A DNA stretch of 64,000 bases from Alphaproteobacteria bacterium (GTDB lineage: Bacteria > Pseudomonadota > Alphaproteobacteria > Caulobacterales > Parvularculaceae): assembly GCA_016125455.1 (NCBI GenBank), contig WGLS01000005.1:186001-250000 (forward strand), read 5' to 3'. The notes beneath the pieces are model-generated. The model worked only from the letters and a program-made list of their open reading frames with translations, was not told the DNA's origin and ran no database searches. Of the stretch, positions 50,749 to 60,669 are shown one piece after another (position 1 is the stretch's first letter; every line of letters begins with the position of its first letter). Position numbers and translations under genes: made by a program.

Positions 50749-52177
50749 TCAACGCGTACTTGACGTTCACATAGTCGTCGAGGCCGTACTTGGAGCCTTC
50801 CCGGCCCATGCCAGAATCCTTGACGCCGCCGAACGGCGCAACCTCGGTCGACAGGACGCCTTCGTTCACCGCGACCATGCCATACTCAAGCGCTTCGCAC
50901 ACCCGAAAGGCGCGGCCGAGATCTGACGTGTAAAAATAGCTGGCGAGGCCGTATTCGGTCGCATTGGCCATGCGAACGACCTCTTCCTCCGTATCAAAAC
51001 GAAAAACCGGCGCGACCGGGCCGAATGTCTCGTCTCGGGCGATCAGCATCTCCTGGGTCGCATTACGGATGACGGTGGGCTGGAAATAGGTAAGGCCGAG
51101 CTCATGGCGCGCGCCGCCGACAACAATCTCGCCGCCATGGGCCCGGGCGTCGGCGATGTGCTCGAGCGATTTTTCAACGGCGCTTTCATCGATCAAAGGT
51201 CCCTGGGCGACGCCCTCTTCGAGACCGTCCCCGACCTTCATCCCGCTAACTTTCGCGGCGAATTTTGCCATGAAGGCGTCATAGACGCCGGCTTGCACAT
51301 AGAGGCGGTTTGCGCAGACGCAGGTTTGTCCGGAGTTTCGATACTTGCAGGCGATTGCGCCGTCTACGGCGCGATCGAGGTCGGCGTCGTCGAAGACGAT
51401 GAACGGCGCGTTGCCGCCGAGCTCCATGGAGATGCGCTTCATGTGGGCGGAAGCCTTGGCCGCAAGGCCTTTGCCTACGGGCGTTGAGCCGGTGAAGGTG
51501 ATCTTGCGGACGGCCGGGTTCTCGCAAAACTCGTCCGCGATCGCAGACGCCGACCCGGTGACGACGTTGAGGAGCCCTTTGGGCAGGCCGACTTCTTCGG
51601 CGACGACGCCATAGGCGAGGGCTGAGAACGGCGTCTGGCTGGCTGGCTTGCAGACGATCGGACAGCCGGCGGCGATGGCGGCGGCCGCTTTTCGGGCGAT
51701 CATCGCGGTCGGGAAGTTCCAGGGCGTGATCGACCCGACGACGCCAACGGGCTCTTTCGTGACGATGATCCGTTTGTCGCCGAATGGCGAGGGAATTACG
51801 TCGCCATACAAGCGCCGGGCTTCTTCGCCGAACCATTTGAAAAACCGCGCGGCATAGGCGACCTCGCCATTGGCTTCGGCGAGCGGCTTGCCCATTTCAG
51901 TTGTCAGGATCCGGCCGAGTTCCGTCTGGTTGTCCATCAACGCATCGTGGATGCGCCGGCAGGCGTTGCCGCGTTCTTCGGCGGAAACATGCCGCCATTC
52001 CCGGAAGGCGCGTTCCGCCGCCGCAATCGCCTTGCGGGTTTCCTCACGGCCAAATTTAGGGACGGTTCCGATGATCTCGCCGGTTGCCGGATTATTGACG
52101 GCGATCGTGTCATTGCCGCCGTCGATCCACGCGCCATCAACATAGCACTGTTGCTTGAAGAACCGGCTATCGATCAT
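50729..52177 (-). CDS. gabD: NAD(P)-dependent succinate-semialdehyde dehydrogenase
   Basis: 482 aa from the ATG at 52177, preceded by AAGGAGACG. The aldehyde dehydrogenase core has TPWNFPTAMIARKAAAA, KPASQTPFSALA, catalytic Glu in SMELGGNAPFIVFDDADLD and catalytic Cys in YRNSGQTCVCANRLYVQ, the GQTCVCANR type of succinate-semialdehyde dehydrogenase. It ends in LDDYVNVKYALIGGLGK. It oxidises succinate semialdehyde to succinate in GABA breakdown. The frame upstream of 52177 is non-coding. Divergent from the enoyl-CoA hydratase. Confidence 0.92.
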   Translation of the reverse strand: MIDSRFFKQQCYVDGAWIDGGNDTIAVNNPATGEIIGTVPKFGREETRKAIAAAERAFREWRHVSAEERGNACRRIHDALMDNQTELGRILTTEMGKPLAEANGEVAYAARFFKWFGEEARRLYGDVIPSPFGDKRIIVTKEPVGVVGSITPWNFPTAMIARKAAAAIAAGCPIVCKPASQTPFSALAYGVVAEEVGLPKGLLNVVTGSASAIADEFCENPAVRKITFTGSTPVGKGLAAKASAHMKRISMELGGNAPFIVFDDADLDRAVDGAIACKYRNSGQTCVCANRLYVQAGVYDAFMAKFAAKVSGMKVGDGLEEGVAQGPLIDESAVEKSLEHIADARAHGGEIVVGGARHELGLTYFQPTVIRNATQEMLIARDETFGPVAPVFRFDTEEEVVRMANATEYGLASYFYTSDLGRAFRVCEALEYGMVAVNEGVLSTEVAPFGGVKDSGMGREGSKYGLDDYVNVKYALIGGLGK

Positions 52178-52413
52178 GTCGACGTCTCCTTGTGATGTTG
52201 CGCCTCTGGCAGCTTGCGGGAAATGGCGGTTCGTGTCCTTGCGAACCGCGGGTCCTGGCGTCAACGTCATGACGCAATTTGACGCCGGAATTTTTAGCGC
52301 CCTGAACCGCTGACAAGTCTTGCGGACTGAGGTTCCGCGCGCACTATAGGGCAAACGTCCGAAAATTGACGGGCCAGCCGGCGAACAACACTCATCGCCA
52401 AGGGAGCAGACCG

Positions 52414-53199
52414 ATGACCAAGGCCTATGAAACGGTAGGTTACGAACAGAAGGGCGATCATGTGGCGGTGGTCACGCTGGAACGACCCGACGCGCTGAAC
52501 GCCTTCAATGGCGCGCTGCGGGCGGATCTGCTTGACGCTATGTGCATCGCGTCGGCGAACCGGGACATCCGTGCGGTCGTGTTAACCGGCGCGGGTCGGG
52601 CTTTCTGCGCGGGGGCTGATATCAAGGACATCAACACCGACCGGAACGTCGAAGAGGTTCTCAACGCCGAATATGGGAGCTTCCTCACCGTCATCCGGAC
52701 CATGGAGAAACCGGTAATCGCTGCGATAAACGGACCCGCGGCCGGCATAGGGATGACGCTGGCGCTCTCCTGCGACCTGCGCGTGATGTCGGAGGATGCG
52801 TATCTGATGAGCGCGTTCGCAAATATCGGGCTCGTGCCAGATGGCGGTTTGTCGTGGTTGCTTACGCAGCAAATCGGCTATGCGCGGGCCTATGAGTTCG
52901 CCGTGGAAGCGCGAAAGATACCTGCCCATGAGGCGCTCAACCTTGGCCTGGTCAACCGGGCCGAAGCGGCGGCGGATGTGCTGGCGAATGCGCTTGCGTG
53001 GGCGGATGAACTGTCCCGCCGCGCGCCGCTGTCGCTGGGGCTGACGAAGCGGGCGTTTCGCGCCGCAGCCGAAGCAGGCGTCGGGAACGCTGCCGCCTAC
53101 GAGGCCATGCTGCAACGGGTCGCGATCGCGTCGGAAGACTGCCGGGAAGGCGTCGCGGCGGTGTTGGGCAAGCGCCCCGCGAGCTTCAAAGGCCGCTAG
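52414..53199 (+). CDS. Enoyl-CoA hydratase/isomerase family protein
   Basis: 261 aa from the ATG at 52414 (AAGGGAGCAG upstream). Crotonase oxyanion hole: FCAGADIKDIN and PVIAAINGPAAGIGMTLALSCDLRV. The later region NIGLVPDGGLSWLLTQQIG has Asp where classical hydratases have the second Glu, a pattern more like PaaG isomerases. The reaction is thus hydratase or isomerase on an acyl-CoA. Its 3' end overlaps the prepilin-peptidase gene by 14 bp on opposite strands. Confidence 0.88.
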   Translation: MTKAYETVGYEQKGDHVAVVTLERPDALNAFNGALRADLLDAMCIASANRDIRAVVLTGAGRAFCAGADIKDINTDRNVEEVLNAEYGSFLTVIRTMEKPVIAAINGPAAGIGMTLALSCDLRVMSEDAYLMSAFANIGLVPDGGLSWLLTQQIGYARAYEFAVEARKIPAHEALNLGLVNRAEAAADVLANALAWADELSRRAPLSLGLTKRAFRAAAEAGVGNAAAYEAMLQRVAIASEDCREGVAAVLGKRPASFKGR

Positions 53200-53950
53200 T
53201 CCGCCGAAAACCATCGCCGGCAAGCAGCATGATAACTGCGGCCGCCGCAAGGCCGGGCCCGAAGGGCAGCGACCGTTCTGGCGATTTCGAACGCCCTGCC
53301 GCCAGGGCGACGCCGAGGGTCATCAGCGAGGCAAGGAACACAACCCCGGGCAGAGCGCTCGCGCCAAGCCAGCCGCCAATCGCGCCTAGCAGTTTGGCGT
53401 CGCCGCCGCCGAGACCCTCGCGGCCCCTAATCCGTGCGTAAGCGATACGAATGGCCTCGAACCCGCCATAGCCGACCGCCGCGCCGAGCACTGATTGCGG
53501 CAGCGGTGCGAACAGGTCGACGGCGTTCGCGGCAAGGCCGCCGATCAATAGCGGAAACGTCAGCGCATCAGGCAGATAGCCCGTTTCAAGATCGATCGCC
53601 GCCAGGGCCAGAAGGATCGCGATGAAGGCCGCCGCCAGCGCCCATTCCACGCTCGGTCCGAGCGTCAGCCCAGCGGCGACGAAGAGCGCCGCAGCCGCGG
53701 CTTCGACCGCTGGGTAACGCCATGGAATCTTGGCGCGACAGTATCGGCATCGGCCGCGAAGCAGCACATAGTTCGCGATCGGAACGAGGTCTCTCACGGC
53801 GATCGTCTCGCCGCAGGCCGGGCAGGCGGAGCGTGGACCGGCGACAACGACGCCGTCGGTCAGACCCCAGGCTCGGGGTCCGCGATGAATGACGACGTTC
53901 AGGTAGGAACCGATCAGGAGCCCCGAAAGGCAGGCGACAAGGAGAAACAT
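53186..53950 (-). CDS. gspO: Prepilin peptidase / N-methyltransferase
   Basis: 254 aa from the ATG at 53950. An N-terminal membrane segment precedes two CxxC pairs (SACPACGETI and CRYCRAKIPW) of the cytoplasmic methylase loop. The catalytic Asp residues are in ALAAIDLETGYLPDAL and GLGGGDAKLLGAIGG. About eight membrane segments in all. It cuts type II secretion pseudopilins after their Gly and methylates the new N-terminus. Divergent from gspC; no other prepilin peptidase in view. Confidence 0.93.
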   Translation of the reverse strand: MFLLVACLSGLLIGSYLNVVIHRGPRAWGLTDGVVVAGPRSACPACGETIAVRDLVPIANYVLLRGRCRYCRAKIPWRYPAVEAAAAALFVAAGLTLGPSVEWALAAAFIAILLALAAIDLETGYLPDALTFPLLIGGLAANAVDLFAPLPQSVLGAAVGYGGFEAIRIAYARIRGREGLGGGDAKLLGAIGGWLGASALPGVVFLASLMTLGVALAAGRSKSPERSLPFGPGLAAAAVIMLLAGDGFRRTSGL

Positions 53951-54332
53951 GTTCGTCAGAATCTTCCCGGGATTGCGGCCGGCGCCGTTTTGCTCGCCTG
54001 CTGGGCGAGCGATATGGCCGGCAACGCGTCGACGCAATGCGGAATGGTTCGCCGGCAGGGCTAGCGCCGGACGCGGTGAAGGCTTTATTGAACAGATAAG
54101 CCCGCCCGGGGTAACACTTTTCTTGCCGCGGGCGGCGCTGGTTCGAGTAGGGCGTGCGGGCAGTATGGCATTGGTCGCGACATCCCGGAGGCGGTCAGGT
54201 CCACCGCCGGGCGAATACGGTTCAACCCGGCGGTCAGAATCGGCCGGCTCGCCGGGCGCTGGCCAAGCCGGACCCCGCGCAGCCGAAGACGGCCCCGGCG
54301 AAAGCGAGGGCGTAACCAAGGAATTGCCCGGC
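53951..54332. other. Region between gspO and gspC
   Basis: 382 bp with no confident gene. The gspC frame stays open through all of it, with an ATG at 54165 as an alternative gspC start (adding 56 residues). The sequence is GC-rich and low in typical coding pattern. It must contain the divergent gspO and gspC promoters, but no good pair of hexamers is clear. Confidence 0.4.
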
Positions 54333-55229
54333 ATGCCGGACGGCGTTGAACGCATCGGCCAGAAAGTCGCGCCAGCGTCCCGGCGCCGAGCGACCAGTCA
54401 ACGCGCGAAGCCGGCCTTTGTCGGCTGGATTGAGCTATGTCTTGTGCTGGCTCTTGGTCTCGTACTGGCGCGGCTTGTCCTGTCGGCGGTTGCGCCGCTG
54501 AGCGTGCCGGAGACGTTGCCCGGGCCGGCGCCGGGCGCGCGCGACGCCGGCGTTGAGGCGATGCGTTCGGCGTCAATCAATCCCTTTCGTCAGCCCGAGA
54601 ACCAGGCGGTCGCCGCTGCGATTGCGCCGGCTAACGACGAAGTGCTTGAGGAAACGTCCCTCGACCTCGTGCTGCATGGCGTCCAGGTCGACGGGTTTGG
54701 CGCGACCGCGGTTATCCGCACGCCGGACGGCGAACAGCGCAGTTATGCGATAAATGAAGAGATTACCGACGGGGTGATCCTCGACTCGGCCCGGGAAGAC
54801 CAGGTGACCATCAGGCGGGGCGGCGTGCGCGAGACCCTGACAATGGTCAATCGCGACCGAAAGACCGAAGCGCCGCAACCATCGCCGATCACCGCTCCAG
54901 CGGCCGCCGCGCCCGCGGCGGAACAAATTGAGATTGGCGACTGGACCAGCATCGTAAGCGTGACGCCCCGACCGGCGCCCGGCGGCGTCGAGCTTGTCCT
55001 CGCGCCGGGCGCCCAGCCTCTGCGGTTCGAAGCGGCGGGCCTCAAGGCCGGCGACGTCCTGAAATCTGTAAATGGCCGTGCGATCGGCCAGACGCCTGAC
55101 TCGATCGCCGAACAGATGCAATCGCTCGAGGGACGCGACGTTGTTGACCTCGTCGTCGATCGAGACGGCCTGCAAGTGCCAGTAAAAATCTTCCTGAGTA
55201 CGGGAAGGGGGGATGTAAATGACTATTGA
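54333..55229 (+). CDS. gspC: Type II secretion protein C (GspC) with PDZ domain
   Basis: 298 aa from the ATG at 54333 (AAGGA 11 nt upstream). Short cytoplasmic part, one membrane segment (about 31-52: WIELCLVLALGLVLARLVL), the homology region (LDLVLHGVQVDGFGATAVI, AIN, DQVTIRRGGVRETL) that contacts the secretin, and a C-terminal PDZ domain (LKAGDVLKSVNGRAIGQ). It links the inner-membrane platform to GspD. Overlaps gspD by 11 bp. Confidence 0.88.
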   Translation: MPDGVERIGQKVAPASRRRATSQRAKPAFVGWIELCLVLALGLVLARLVLSAVAPLSVPETLPGPAPGARDAGVEAMRSASINPFRQPENQAVAAAIAPANDEVLEETSLDLVLHGVQVDGFGATAVIRTPDGEQRSYAINEEITDGVILDSAREDQVTIRRGGVRETLTMVNRDRKTEAPQPSPITAPAAAAPAAEQIEIGDWTSIVSVTPRPAPGGVELVLAPGAQPLRFEAAGLKAGDVLKSVNGRAIGQTPDSIAEQMQSLEGRDVVDLVVDRDGLQVPVKIFLSTGRGDVNDY

Positions 55230-57315
55230 TCGTGAAGCAGGATGCAGGCGGGCCATCGCGCTCGCGTGCGCGTTCCTGCTGGGACAGTCGGGCGCGGCCT
55301 ATGCCCAGTCCGACCGGGAGGCTTGCAAGGGCTCGATCAATTATGAGGATGCGGACATTTCCGCCGTCGTCGACGACATCGCCCTCAGGACTGGCAAGAA
55401 ATTCGTCATCTCGCCCCAGGTCAGCGGCCGTATCACGATCAAGTCCGGCCCGAACGGCGGCCTGTGCCCCAACGAAGCCTGGGAGCTCTTCCAGGCCGCA
55501 TTGCGGGTCACCGGATTCGTTGCGACGCCGATTAACGGGGACAGCTACAAGATCGTGCCGCTGCAGTTCGGCGCGCGGGCCGGGGGGCCGGTCGGTGAAG
55601 GCCAGCCCGGCGATTTCGTCACGCAGATTGCGCGGCTTGAGCATGTTGACGCTCGCGCTGCGGCCGCCAGCCTTTCGCAAATCGTCAGTGAACGGGGCGT
55701 CGTCAACCCGGTGAGCGGCGGCAACGCATTGATCCTCGTTGACAGCGCCGACAATGTCGCGCGGATGCGCCAGGTTCTCGCTGAAATCGATCGCGACACG
55801 CGCGTCTACCAGACCGTATCGCTCCAGAACGCTTCGGCCGTGGAAGTCGCCGGCGTCGTGCGCGAACTGGGCCAGGAACTTGGCGCGGAGGGCGGCGGCG
55901 CCGCGGGCATCAGCATCGTCCCCGTCGAGGCGACGAACAGCCTGATCATCCGCGCCGAGCCGACCTTGCTGCGACGGGTCATGAACGTTGTCGGCGAGCT
56001 TGATCGCATCGGCGAGTCCACATCCGAACTGGCCGTCGTGCGATTGTCACATCAGGACGCCGAGACCCTCGCCGTGACCTTGCGTGAACTCGCCGACGCC
56101 CAGCCGCAAGAAGCGGGCGTGGAAGGGGCGCCCGCGCGCGCCGGGCGGGCGCGGGCGACGATCTCCGTCGACAAGCCGACGAACTCGATCATCATTTCAG
56201 GCGACAAGAGCATCCAGCAGACCCTGAAGCGGGCGATCTACGAACTCGACCTCAGACCGGCGCAAGTTCAGGTCGAAGCGATCATTGTTGAAATTTCCGA
56301 AAATACCGCTCGGCAGCTGGGTATCGAATACCTGATTTCAGGGTCCGGCGACGGCGTCGTACCCTTCACGACGACGAATTTCACGGATTCGCAGGCTGAT
56401 TTCCTCGGCGCCGCGGCCTCGTCGTTCCTGAGCGGCGGCTCGAGTACGACCAACACGACTGGCGACCCGCTTGGCCTCAATAACGAGGTGCTCCAGCTGG
56501 CGCTTTCCTCCTTGCTCGGACTTAATGGCATTGCGGTGGGCGGCGCTGGCCGCACGGACGACGGCACGCTCTACTCGGCAATTGTAACTGCAGTTAAGCA
56601 GGACGTGGAATCCAACGTGCTGTCGTTTCCGTCGGTCGTCACGCTCGACAACCAGCCGGCGCGGCTTCAGGTCGGCCAGGAAATTCCGATCACCACTGGC
56701 GAAGCGGTCGGTCAGAATTTCCAGAATTCGTTCCGTACGGTCTCGCGCGAGGAAGTCGGCGTAATCCTTGAGGTTACGCCGCGCATCAGCGATGGAAATA
56801 CGGTCACGCTGAAGATCAAGCAGGAAACGTCGAGCGTTGCGGGGCAGATTATTGCGTCGTCGACCGACCTGATCACCAACAAGCGCACGATCGAGACGGT
56901 TGCGCTTGTGGATGACGGCGACATTCTGGTCGTAGGCGGGTTGATCGACCAGACCGACCAGAACCGCGAAAGCAAGGTGCCGGTGCTTGGCGATATCCCG
57001 CTCGCTGGCAACCTGTTCAAGAATTCCGGCCGATCCCGGGATCGCCGCAACCTTATGGTGTTCATCCGTCCGACGATCATTCGCGACCAGAAGACGGCAA
57101 GGGCCGCGACGGCGAAAAAAGTCGACTACATTCGGGCGAGGGGCATGCTGAACAATGGTGCGCCGACGTCTGACCTGGAGCGCCTGATTGACCAGACGAC
57201 CGGCGTCGCTCCAGCGCCGGCCGGCAATCTGCGCTCGACTCTGCCTGTGCGGCCAGAGATCGACGCGGGGTCCGAAATCGACGCGCCGGCGCCGCTGCGT
57301 GAGGATGGCGAATGA
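55219..57315 (+). CDS. gspD: Type II secretion outer-membrane secretin GspD
   Basis: 698 aa. Signal peptide to about 29 (LLGQSGAAYAQ). N0 domain (INYEDADISAVVDDIALRTG), N1-N3 repeats (IAQLEHVDARAAAASL-like and VRLSHQDAETLAVTL), and the secretin core with VESNVLSFPSVVTLDNQ, PARLQVGQEIPI, VGVILEVTPRI and DILVVGGLIDQT. Ends in an acidic tail, with no obvious S-domain. It forms the outer-membrane channel. Start overlaps gspC; stop overlaps gspE (ATGA). Confidence 0.95.
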   Translation: MTIDREAGCRRAIALACAFLLGQSGAAYAQSDREACKGSINYEDADISAVVDDIALRTGKKFVISPQVSGRITIKSGPNGGLCPNEAWELFQAALRVTGFVATPINGDSYKIVPLQFGARAGGPVGEGQPGDFVTQIARLEHVDARAAAASLSQIVSERGVVNPVSGGNALILVDSADNVARMRQVLAEIDRDTRVYQTVSLQNASAVEVAGVVRELGQELGAEGGGAAGISIVPVEATNSLIIRAEPTLLRRVMNVVGELDRIGESTSELAVVRLSHQDAETLAVTLRELADAQPQEAGVEGAPARAGRARATISVDKPTNSIIISGDKSIQQTLKRAIYELDLRPAQVQVEAIIVEISENTARQLGIEYLISGSGDGVVPFTTTNFTDSQADFLGAAASSFLSGGSSTTNTTGDPLGLNNEVLQLALSSLLGLNGIAVGGAGRTDDGTLYSAIVTAVKQDVESNVLSFPSVVTLDNQPARLQVGQEIPITTGEAVGQNFQNSFRTVSREEVGVILEVTPRISDGNTVTLKIKQETSSVAGQIIASSTDLITNKRTIETVALVDDGDILVVGGLIDQTDQNRESKVPVLGDIPLAGNLFKNSGRSRDRRNLMVFIRPTIIRDQKTARAATAKKVDYIRARGMLNNGAPTSDLERLIDQTTGVAPAPAGNLRSTLPVRPEIDAGSEIDAPAPLREDGE

Positions 57316-58862
57316 GCGAACCGCTGGCGACGGCGGACGACGGAGCCGAGCCAGCGCCGGCCAACCGGCGGATGGGCGTCGAGCGGCTGACCTATTCGTT
57401 CGCAAAGGAACGCGGGCTTATCATCCTTGATCCGCACGCGCGGCCGGCCGTCATTGGCGCGCGGGGCGCGCCCGACGCGCTCGCCCTGATTGAGGTGCGG
57501 CGTGCGGTCGACGCGCCTATCCGCGTTGAAACGCTGCCGCAGGAGGCGTTCGACCGGCGCCTTTCGGAGATATACGCGATCTCCAATCTCGACACGGATC
57601 AGTTCGGCGCCGACGATGACGATCTGACGAGCCTCGCTGAGGGGTTGCCGACGACAGCGGACCTGCTCGACAGCGACAATGACGCGCCGGTGATCCGACT
57701 CATTAACGGCGTGATAGCCGAGGCGGTGAAGACGCGCGCGTCGGACGTTCATGTCGAGCCCTATGAAAAGGGTCTTTCGATCCGGCTCCGGATTGATGGG
57801 GTGTTGCGGGAAATCCTTTCCTTGCCGGCGCGCGCGACGCCCTCGCTTGTCAGCAGGATCAAGGTCATGGCGCGGCTCGACATTTCCGAAAAGCGCGTCC
57901 CCCAGGACGGGCGCATGTCTATCGCCCTCGGCGGCAAGACCGTCGACGTGCGAGTCTCGACGCTCCCGGCCCGCTTCGGCGAGCGCGTCGTCATGCGCAT
58001 TCTTGACAAGGAGGAAGCGCGGCTGGACCTTGACGCTCTGGGCATGCCGCCGGCGACGCTGGCGCGCCTCAAGACCGTCCTGAAGCGGCCGAACGGCATC
58101 ATTCTCGTGACCGGCCCGACGGGGTCGGGCAAAACGACGACGCTCTATGCTGCGCTGGCGATCCTGAACGATCCGAGCCTCAACATTCTCACGGTCGAGG
58201 ACCCGGTCGAATACGCGATCGAGGGGATTGGCCAGACTCAGATCAATCCCAAGGTCGGCATGACCTTCGCGACAGGCCTTCGAGCGATTCTTCGTCAGGA
58301 CCCGGACATCGTGATGGTCGGCGAGATCCGCGACGGCGAAACGGCGGACATTGCAATCCGAGCTGCGCTTACCGGGCATCTCGTGCTGTCGACCATACAC
58401 ACGAACTCGGCGGTTGGCGCAGTGACGCGGCTGCGGGACATGGGCGCAGAGGCGTTTCTTCTCTCCTCCACCCTTGCCGGCGTCCTCGCCCAGCGGCTCG
58501 TGCGGCGCTTGTGCCCGTCGTGCAAGGCCCCGGCGGCGCCGGACGCTGCGGAGAAAAGCCTGCTCGGCCTGGCGGCGGATGACATCAAGACGAGGATCTA
58601 CCGTCCTGTCGGGTGCGCGCGTTGCAGTCAGTCAGGGTATGAAGGCCGGCTTGGCGTTTACGAACTGATGGTCGTCGATGCGGCGATCCGCGAGCGCATA
58701 CACAACGATGCGGGCGAGGCGGAGATCGCAACGCGCGCATTTTCTGCGAAGGGCGCGCAGACGCTTGCCGAATGCGGGTTTGCCCACGTGCTTGCGGGCG
58801 CGACGTCCATCGAGGAAGTGCTGCGGGTGGTGCGCCAGGAGGACGATGGCGCCGGCGTTTGA
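57312..58862 (+). CDS. gspE: Type II secretion ATPase GspE
   Basis: 516 aa. N-terminal domain, then the ATPase core: ASDVHVEPYEKGLSIRLRIDG, Walker A GPTGSGKT (268-275), VEDPVEYAIEGIGQTQIN and Walker B ILRQDPDIVMVGEIRDGE. The C-terminal tetracysteine motif is present: CPSC and CARC about 40 residues apart. It powers pseudopilus growth. Overlaps gspF by 17 bp. Confidence 0.96.
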   Translation: MSEPLATADDGAEPAPANRRMGVERLTYSFAKERGLIILDPHARPAVIGARGAPDALALIEVRRAVDAPIRVETLPQEAFDRRLSEIYAISNLDTDQFGADDDDLTSLAEGLPTTADLLDSDNDAPVIRLINGVIAEAVKTRASDVHVEPYEKGLSIRLRIDGVLREILSLPARATPSLVSRIKVMARLDISEKRVPQDGRMSIALGGKTVDVRVSTLPARFGERVVMRILDKEEARLDLDALGMPPATLARLKTVLKRPNGIILVTGPTGSGKTTTLYAALAILNDPSLNILTVEDPVEYAIEGIGQTQINPKVGMTFATGLRAILRQDPDIVMVGEIRDGETADIAIRAALTGHLVLSTIHTNSAVGAVTRLRDMGAEAFLLSSTLAGVLAQRLVRRLCPSCKAPAAPDAAEKSLLGLAADDIKTRIYRPVGCARCSQSGYEGRLGVYELMVVDAAIRERIHNDAGEAEIATRAFSAKGAQTLAECGFAHVLAGATSIEEVLRVVRQEDDGAGV

Positions 58863-60060
58863 ATATGAGGCGCTGGACGGCGGCGGCCGGGTGCGCAAGG
58901 GCGTGGTCTCTGCGGAGACGCCGCGCCTCGCGCGAGCCGAGCTGCGTCGGCTGAAACTGACGCCCGTGGCGATGACCGCCGCCCGCGAACGAGACCGCAC
59001 TTCCGAGCGCCGCGGCAATGCAAGAATATCGAGCGCGCAGCTTGTGACGCTCACGCGACAGCTCGCCGTGCTGGTCGGCGCCTCAATTCCCATAGAGGAG
59101 GCGCTGAACGCTGTCGCCATGCAGGTCGACCGACCGAATGTGCGCCGACGCCTGACCGCCGCCCGGGAGCGGGTTCTGGAAGGTCGGACTTTTGCCGACG
59201 CGCTTCGCCAGGATGGCGGGTCGTTCTCCGATCTTTACTGCGCCGTGGTCGCCGCTGGCGAAGCGTCCGGCAAGCTCGACGGCACGCTCGATCGGCTTGC
59301 GACCATGCTGGAGAAAAATCGGTCGATGCGCAGCAAGGCAATTGGCGCGCTCATCTATCCGGCGGTGCTGTTTCTCTTCGCCGGCGGCGTTGTCGGCGCG
59401 CTGATGACCCAGGTCGTGCCGCGGATTATCGAGCAGTTCCAGTCATTCGACGCTGAGCTTCCTGCCGTCACCCTGCTTGTTGTCGCGATGTCCGGATTTC
59501 TCGCCGACTATGGGTTGATCCTGATTGCGTCCATCGCGCTGGCGCTTGTTGGTTTGTGGCGCGCGCTGAAGGTCAAGCCGTTCCGGCGGCAGTTCGACAA
59601 GGCGCTGCTAGCGACGCCGGTGATCGGGGGACTCTTGAGGGGCCTCGACGGCGCCCGTTTCGCGCGAACCCTGTCGACCCTGTTCGGCGGTGACGCTCCC
59701 TTGCTCGACAGCCTAACGGGGGCGCGGCGAACCATCCTGAACGTGCATATCGGCGAACGCGTGGATGCGGCGATTGATCAGGTCCGCGAAGGGGCCTCGC
59801 TCGCGGCCGCAATCCGTCGCGCCGACGCCTTGCCCCCAATGATGACCCACATGGTCGCCGCCGGCGAGCGGGCGGGCAGCCTGCCGAAGCTGCTCGACAA
59901 GGCGGCGGAGGAGCTGGAAGAGGAATTCGACAGCGCTTCGACGATCGCCCTGCGCTTGCTTGAGCCAGCGGTGATCGTTGTGATGGGCGGGTTCGTTCTA
60001 CTGATTACGCTCGCCATCATGCTGCCGATTCTGCGGCTCAACTCGCTTGCGGCGATGTGA
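58846..60060 (+). CDS. gspF: Type II secretion inner-membrane platform protein GspF
   Basis: 404 aa from the ATG at 58846 (AGGAGGACG upstream, inside gspE). Two cytoplasmic domains with the GspF pattern (LTRQLAVLVGASIPIEEAL, FSDLYCAVVAAGEASGKLD; then FARTLSTLFGGDAPLLDSL, MMTHMVAAGERAGSLPKLL). Three membrane segments (about 170-195, 220-240, 370-395). It organises the inner-membrane platform for GspE and pseudopilins. Confidence 0.95.
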   Translation: MAPAFEYEALDGGGRVRKGVVSAETPRLARAELRRLKLTPVAMTAARERDRTSERRGNARISSAQLVTLTRQLAVLVGASIPIEEALNAVAMQVDRPNVRRRLTAARERVLEGRTFADALRQDGGSFSDLYCAVVAAGEASGKLDGTLDRLATMLEKNRSMRSKAIGALIYPAVLFLFAGGVVGALMTQVVPRIIEQFQSFDAELPAVTLLVVAMSGFLADYGLILIASIALALVGLWRALKVKPFRRQFDKALLATPVIGGLLRGLDGARFARTLSTLFGGDAPLLDSLTGARRTILNVHIGERVDAAIDQVREGASLAAAIRRADALPPMMTHMVAAGERAGSLPKLLDKAAEELEEEFDSASTIALRLLEPAVIVVMGGFVLLITLAIMLPILRLNSLAAM

Positions 60061-60178
60061 TCTTGCGGAACGCGCCCGTTGAGGGTGTTGACCCTTGCGG
60101 CAAGGTGCTATGTCGCGACGCGGGCGGCCGCCGGGTAGGAACGGGGCGCGGTCGCGTTGCAGAGACAGGAATGGAACA

Positions 60179-60652
60179 ATGTCGGATCTCGCGCCGCTGA
60201 AGCCCGAACGCCTTAACGCCGCCCGGCAGCGCGGCATCACCATGATCGAACTGCTCGTCGTCCTGTCGATCATCTCGCTGATCTCAGCGCTCGTCGTCGT
60301 CAATGTCCTGCCGGAACGCGATCGCGCGGCGGTCAGGAAAGCAAAGATCGACATCGGCGTCATCGAAAGCGCGCTCGACCAGTACCGCCTTGACATGTTC
60401 AATTATCCGTCAACGGATCAGGGACTCGACGCGCTGGTCGAAGCGCCCTCGAACGCATCGGGAGCGGCATCCTATCGTCCCGGCGGGTATCTGCGCACTG
60501 GCCTGCCGGTCGATCCGTGGGGAAATCCCTATCAGTACCGCTTTCCCGGAGAGCGCAGCGTCGTCGACGTATTCTCCTATGGCGCCGACGGGCGCGAGGG
60601 CGGCGAGGGGCTGAACGCAGATATCGGCAACTGGACGGACGAGCGGAGCTGA
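60179..60652 (+). CDS. gspG: Major pseudopilin GspG
   Basis: 157 aa from the ATG at 60179. Prepilin signal ends RQRG at residue 19, followed by ITMIELLVVLSIISLISAL: Glu at position +5 is kept but +1 is Ile, not the usual Phe/Met. The globular part has YRLDMFNYPSTDQGLDALV, GYLRTGLPVDPWGNPYQY and FSYGADGREGGEG, a complete GspG fold. Processed by GspO. Confidence 0.95.
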   Translation: MSDLAPLKPERLNAARQRGITMIELLVVLSIISLISALVVVNVLPERDRAAVRKAKIDIGVIESALDQYRLDMFNYPSTDQGLDALVEAPSNASGAASYRPGGYLRTGLPVDPWGNPYQYRFPGERSVVDVFSYGADGREGGEGLNADIGNWTDERS

Positions 60653-60669
60653 TCCGCCGGACAGGCAGG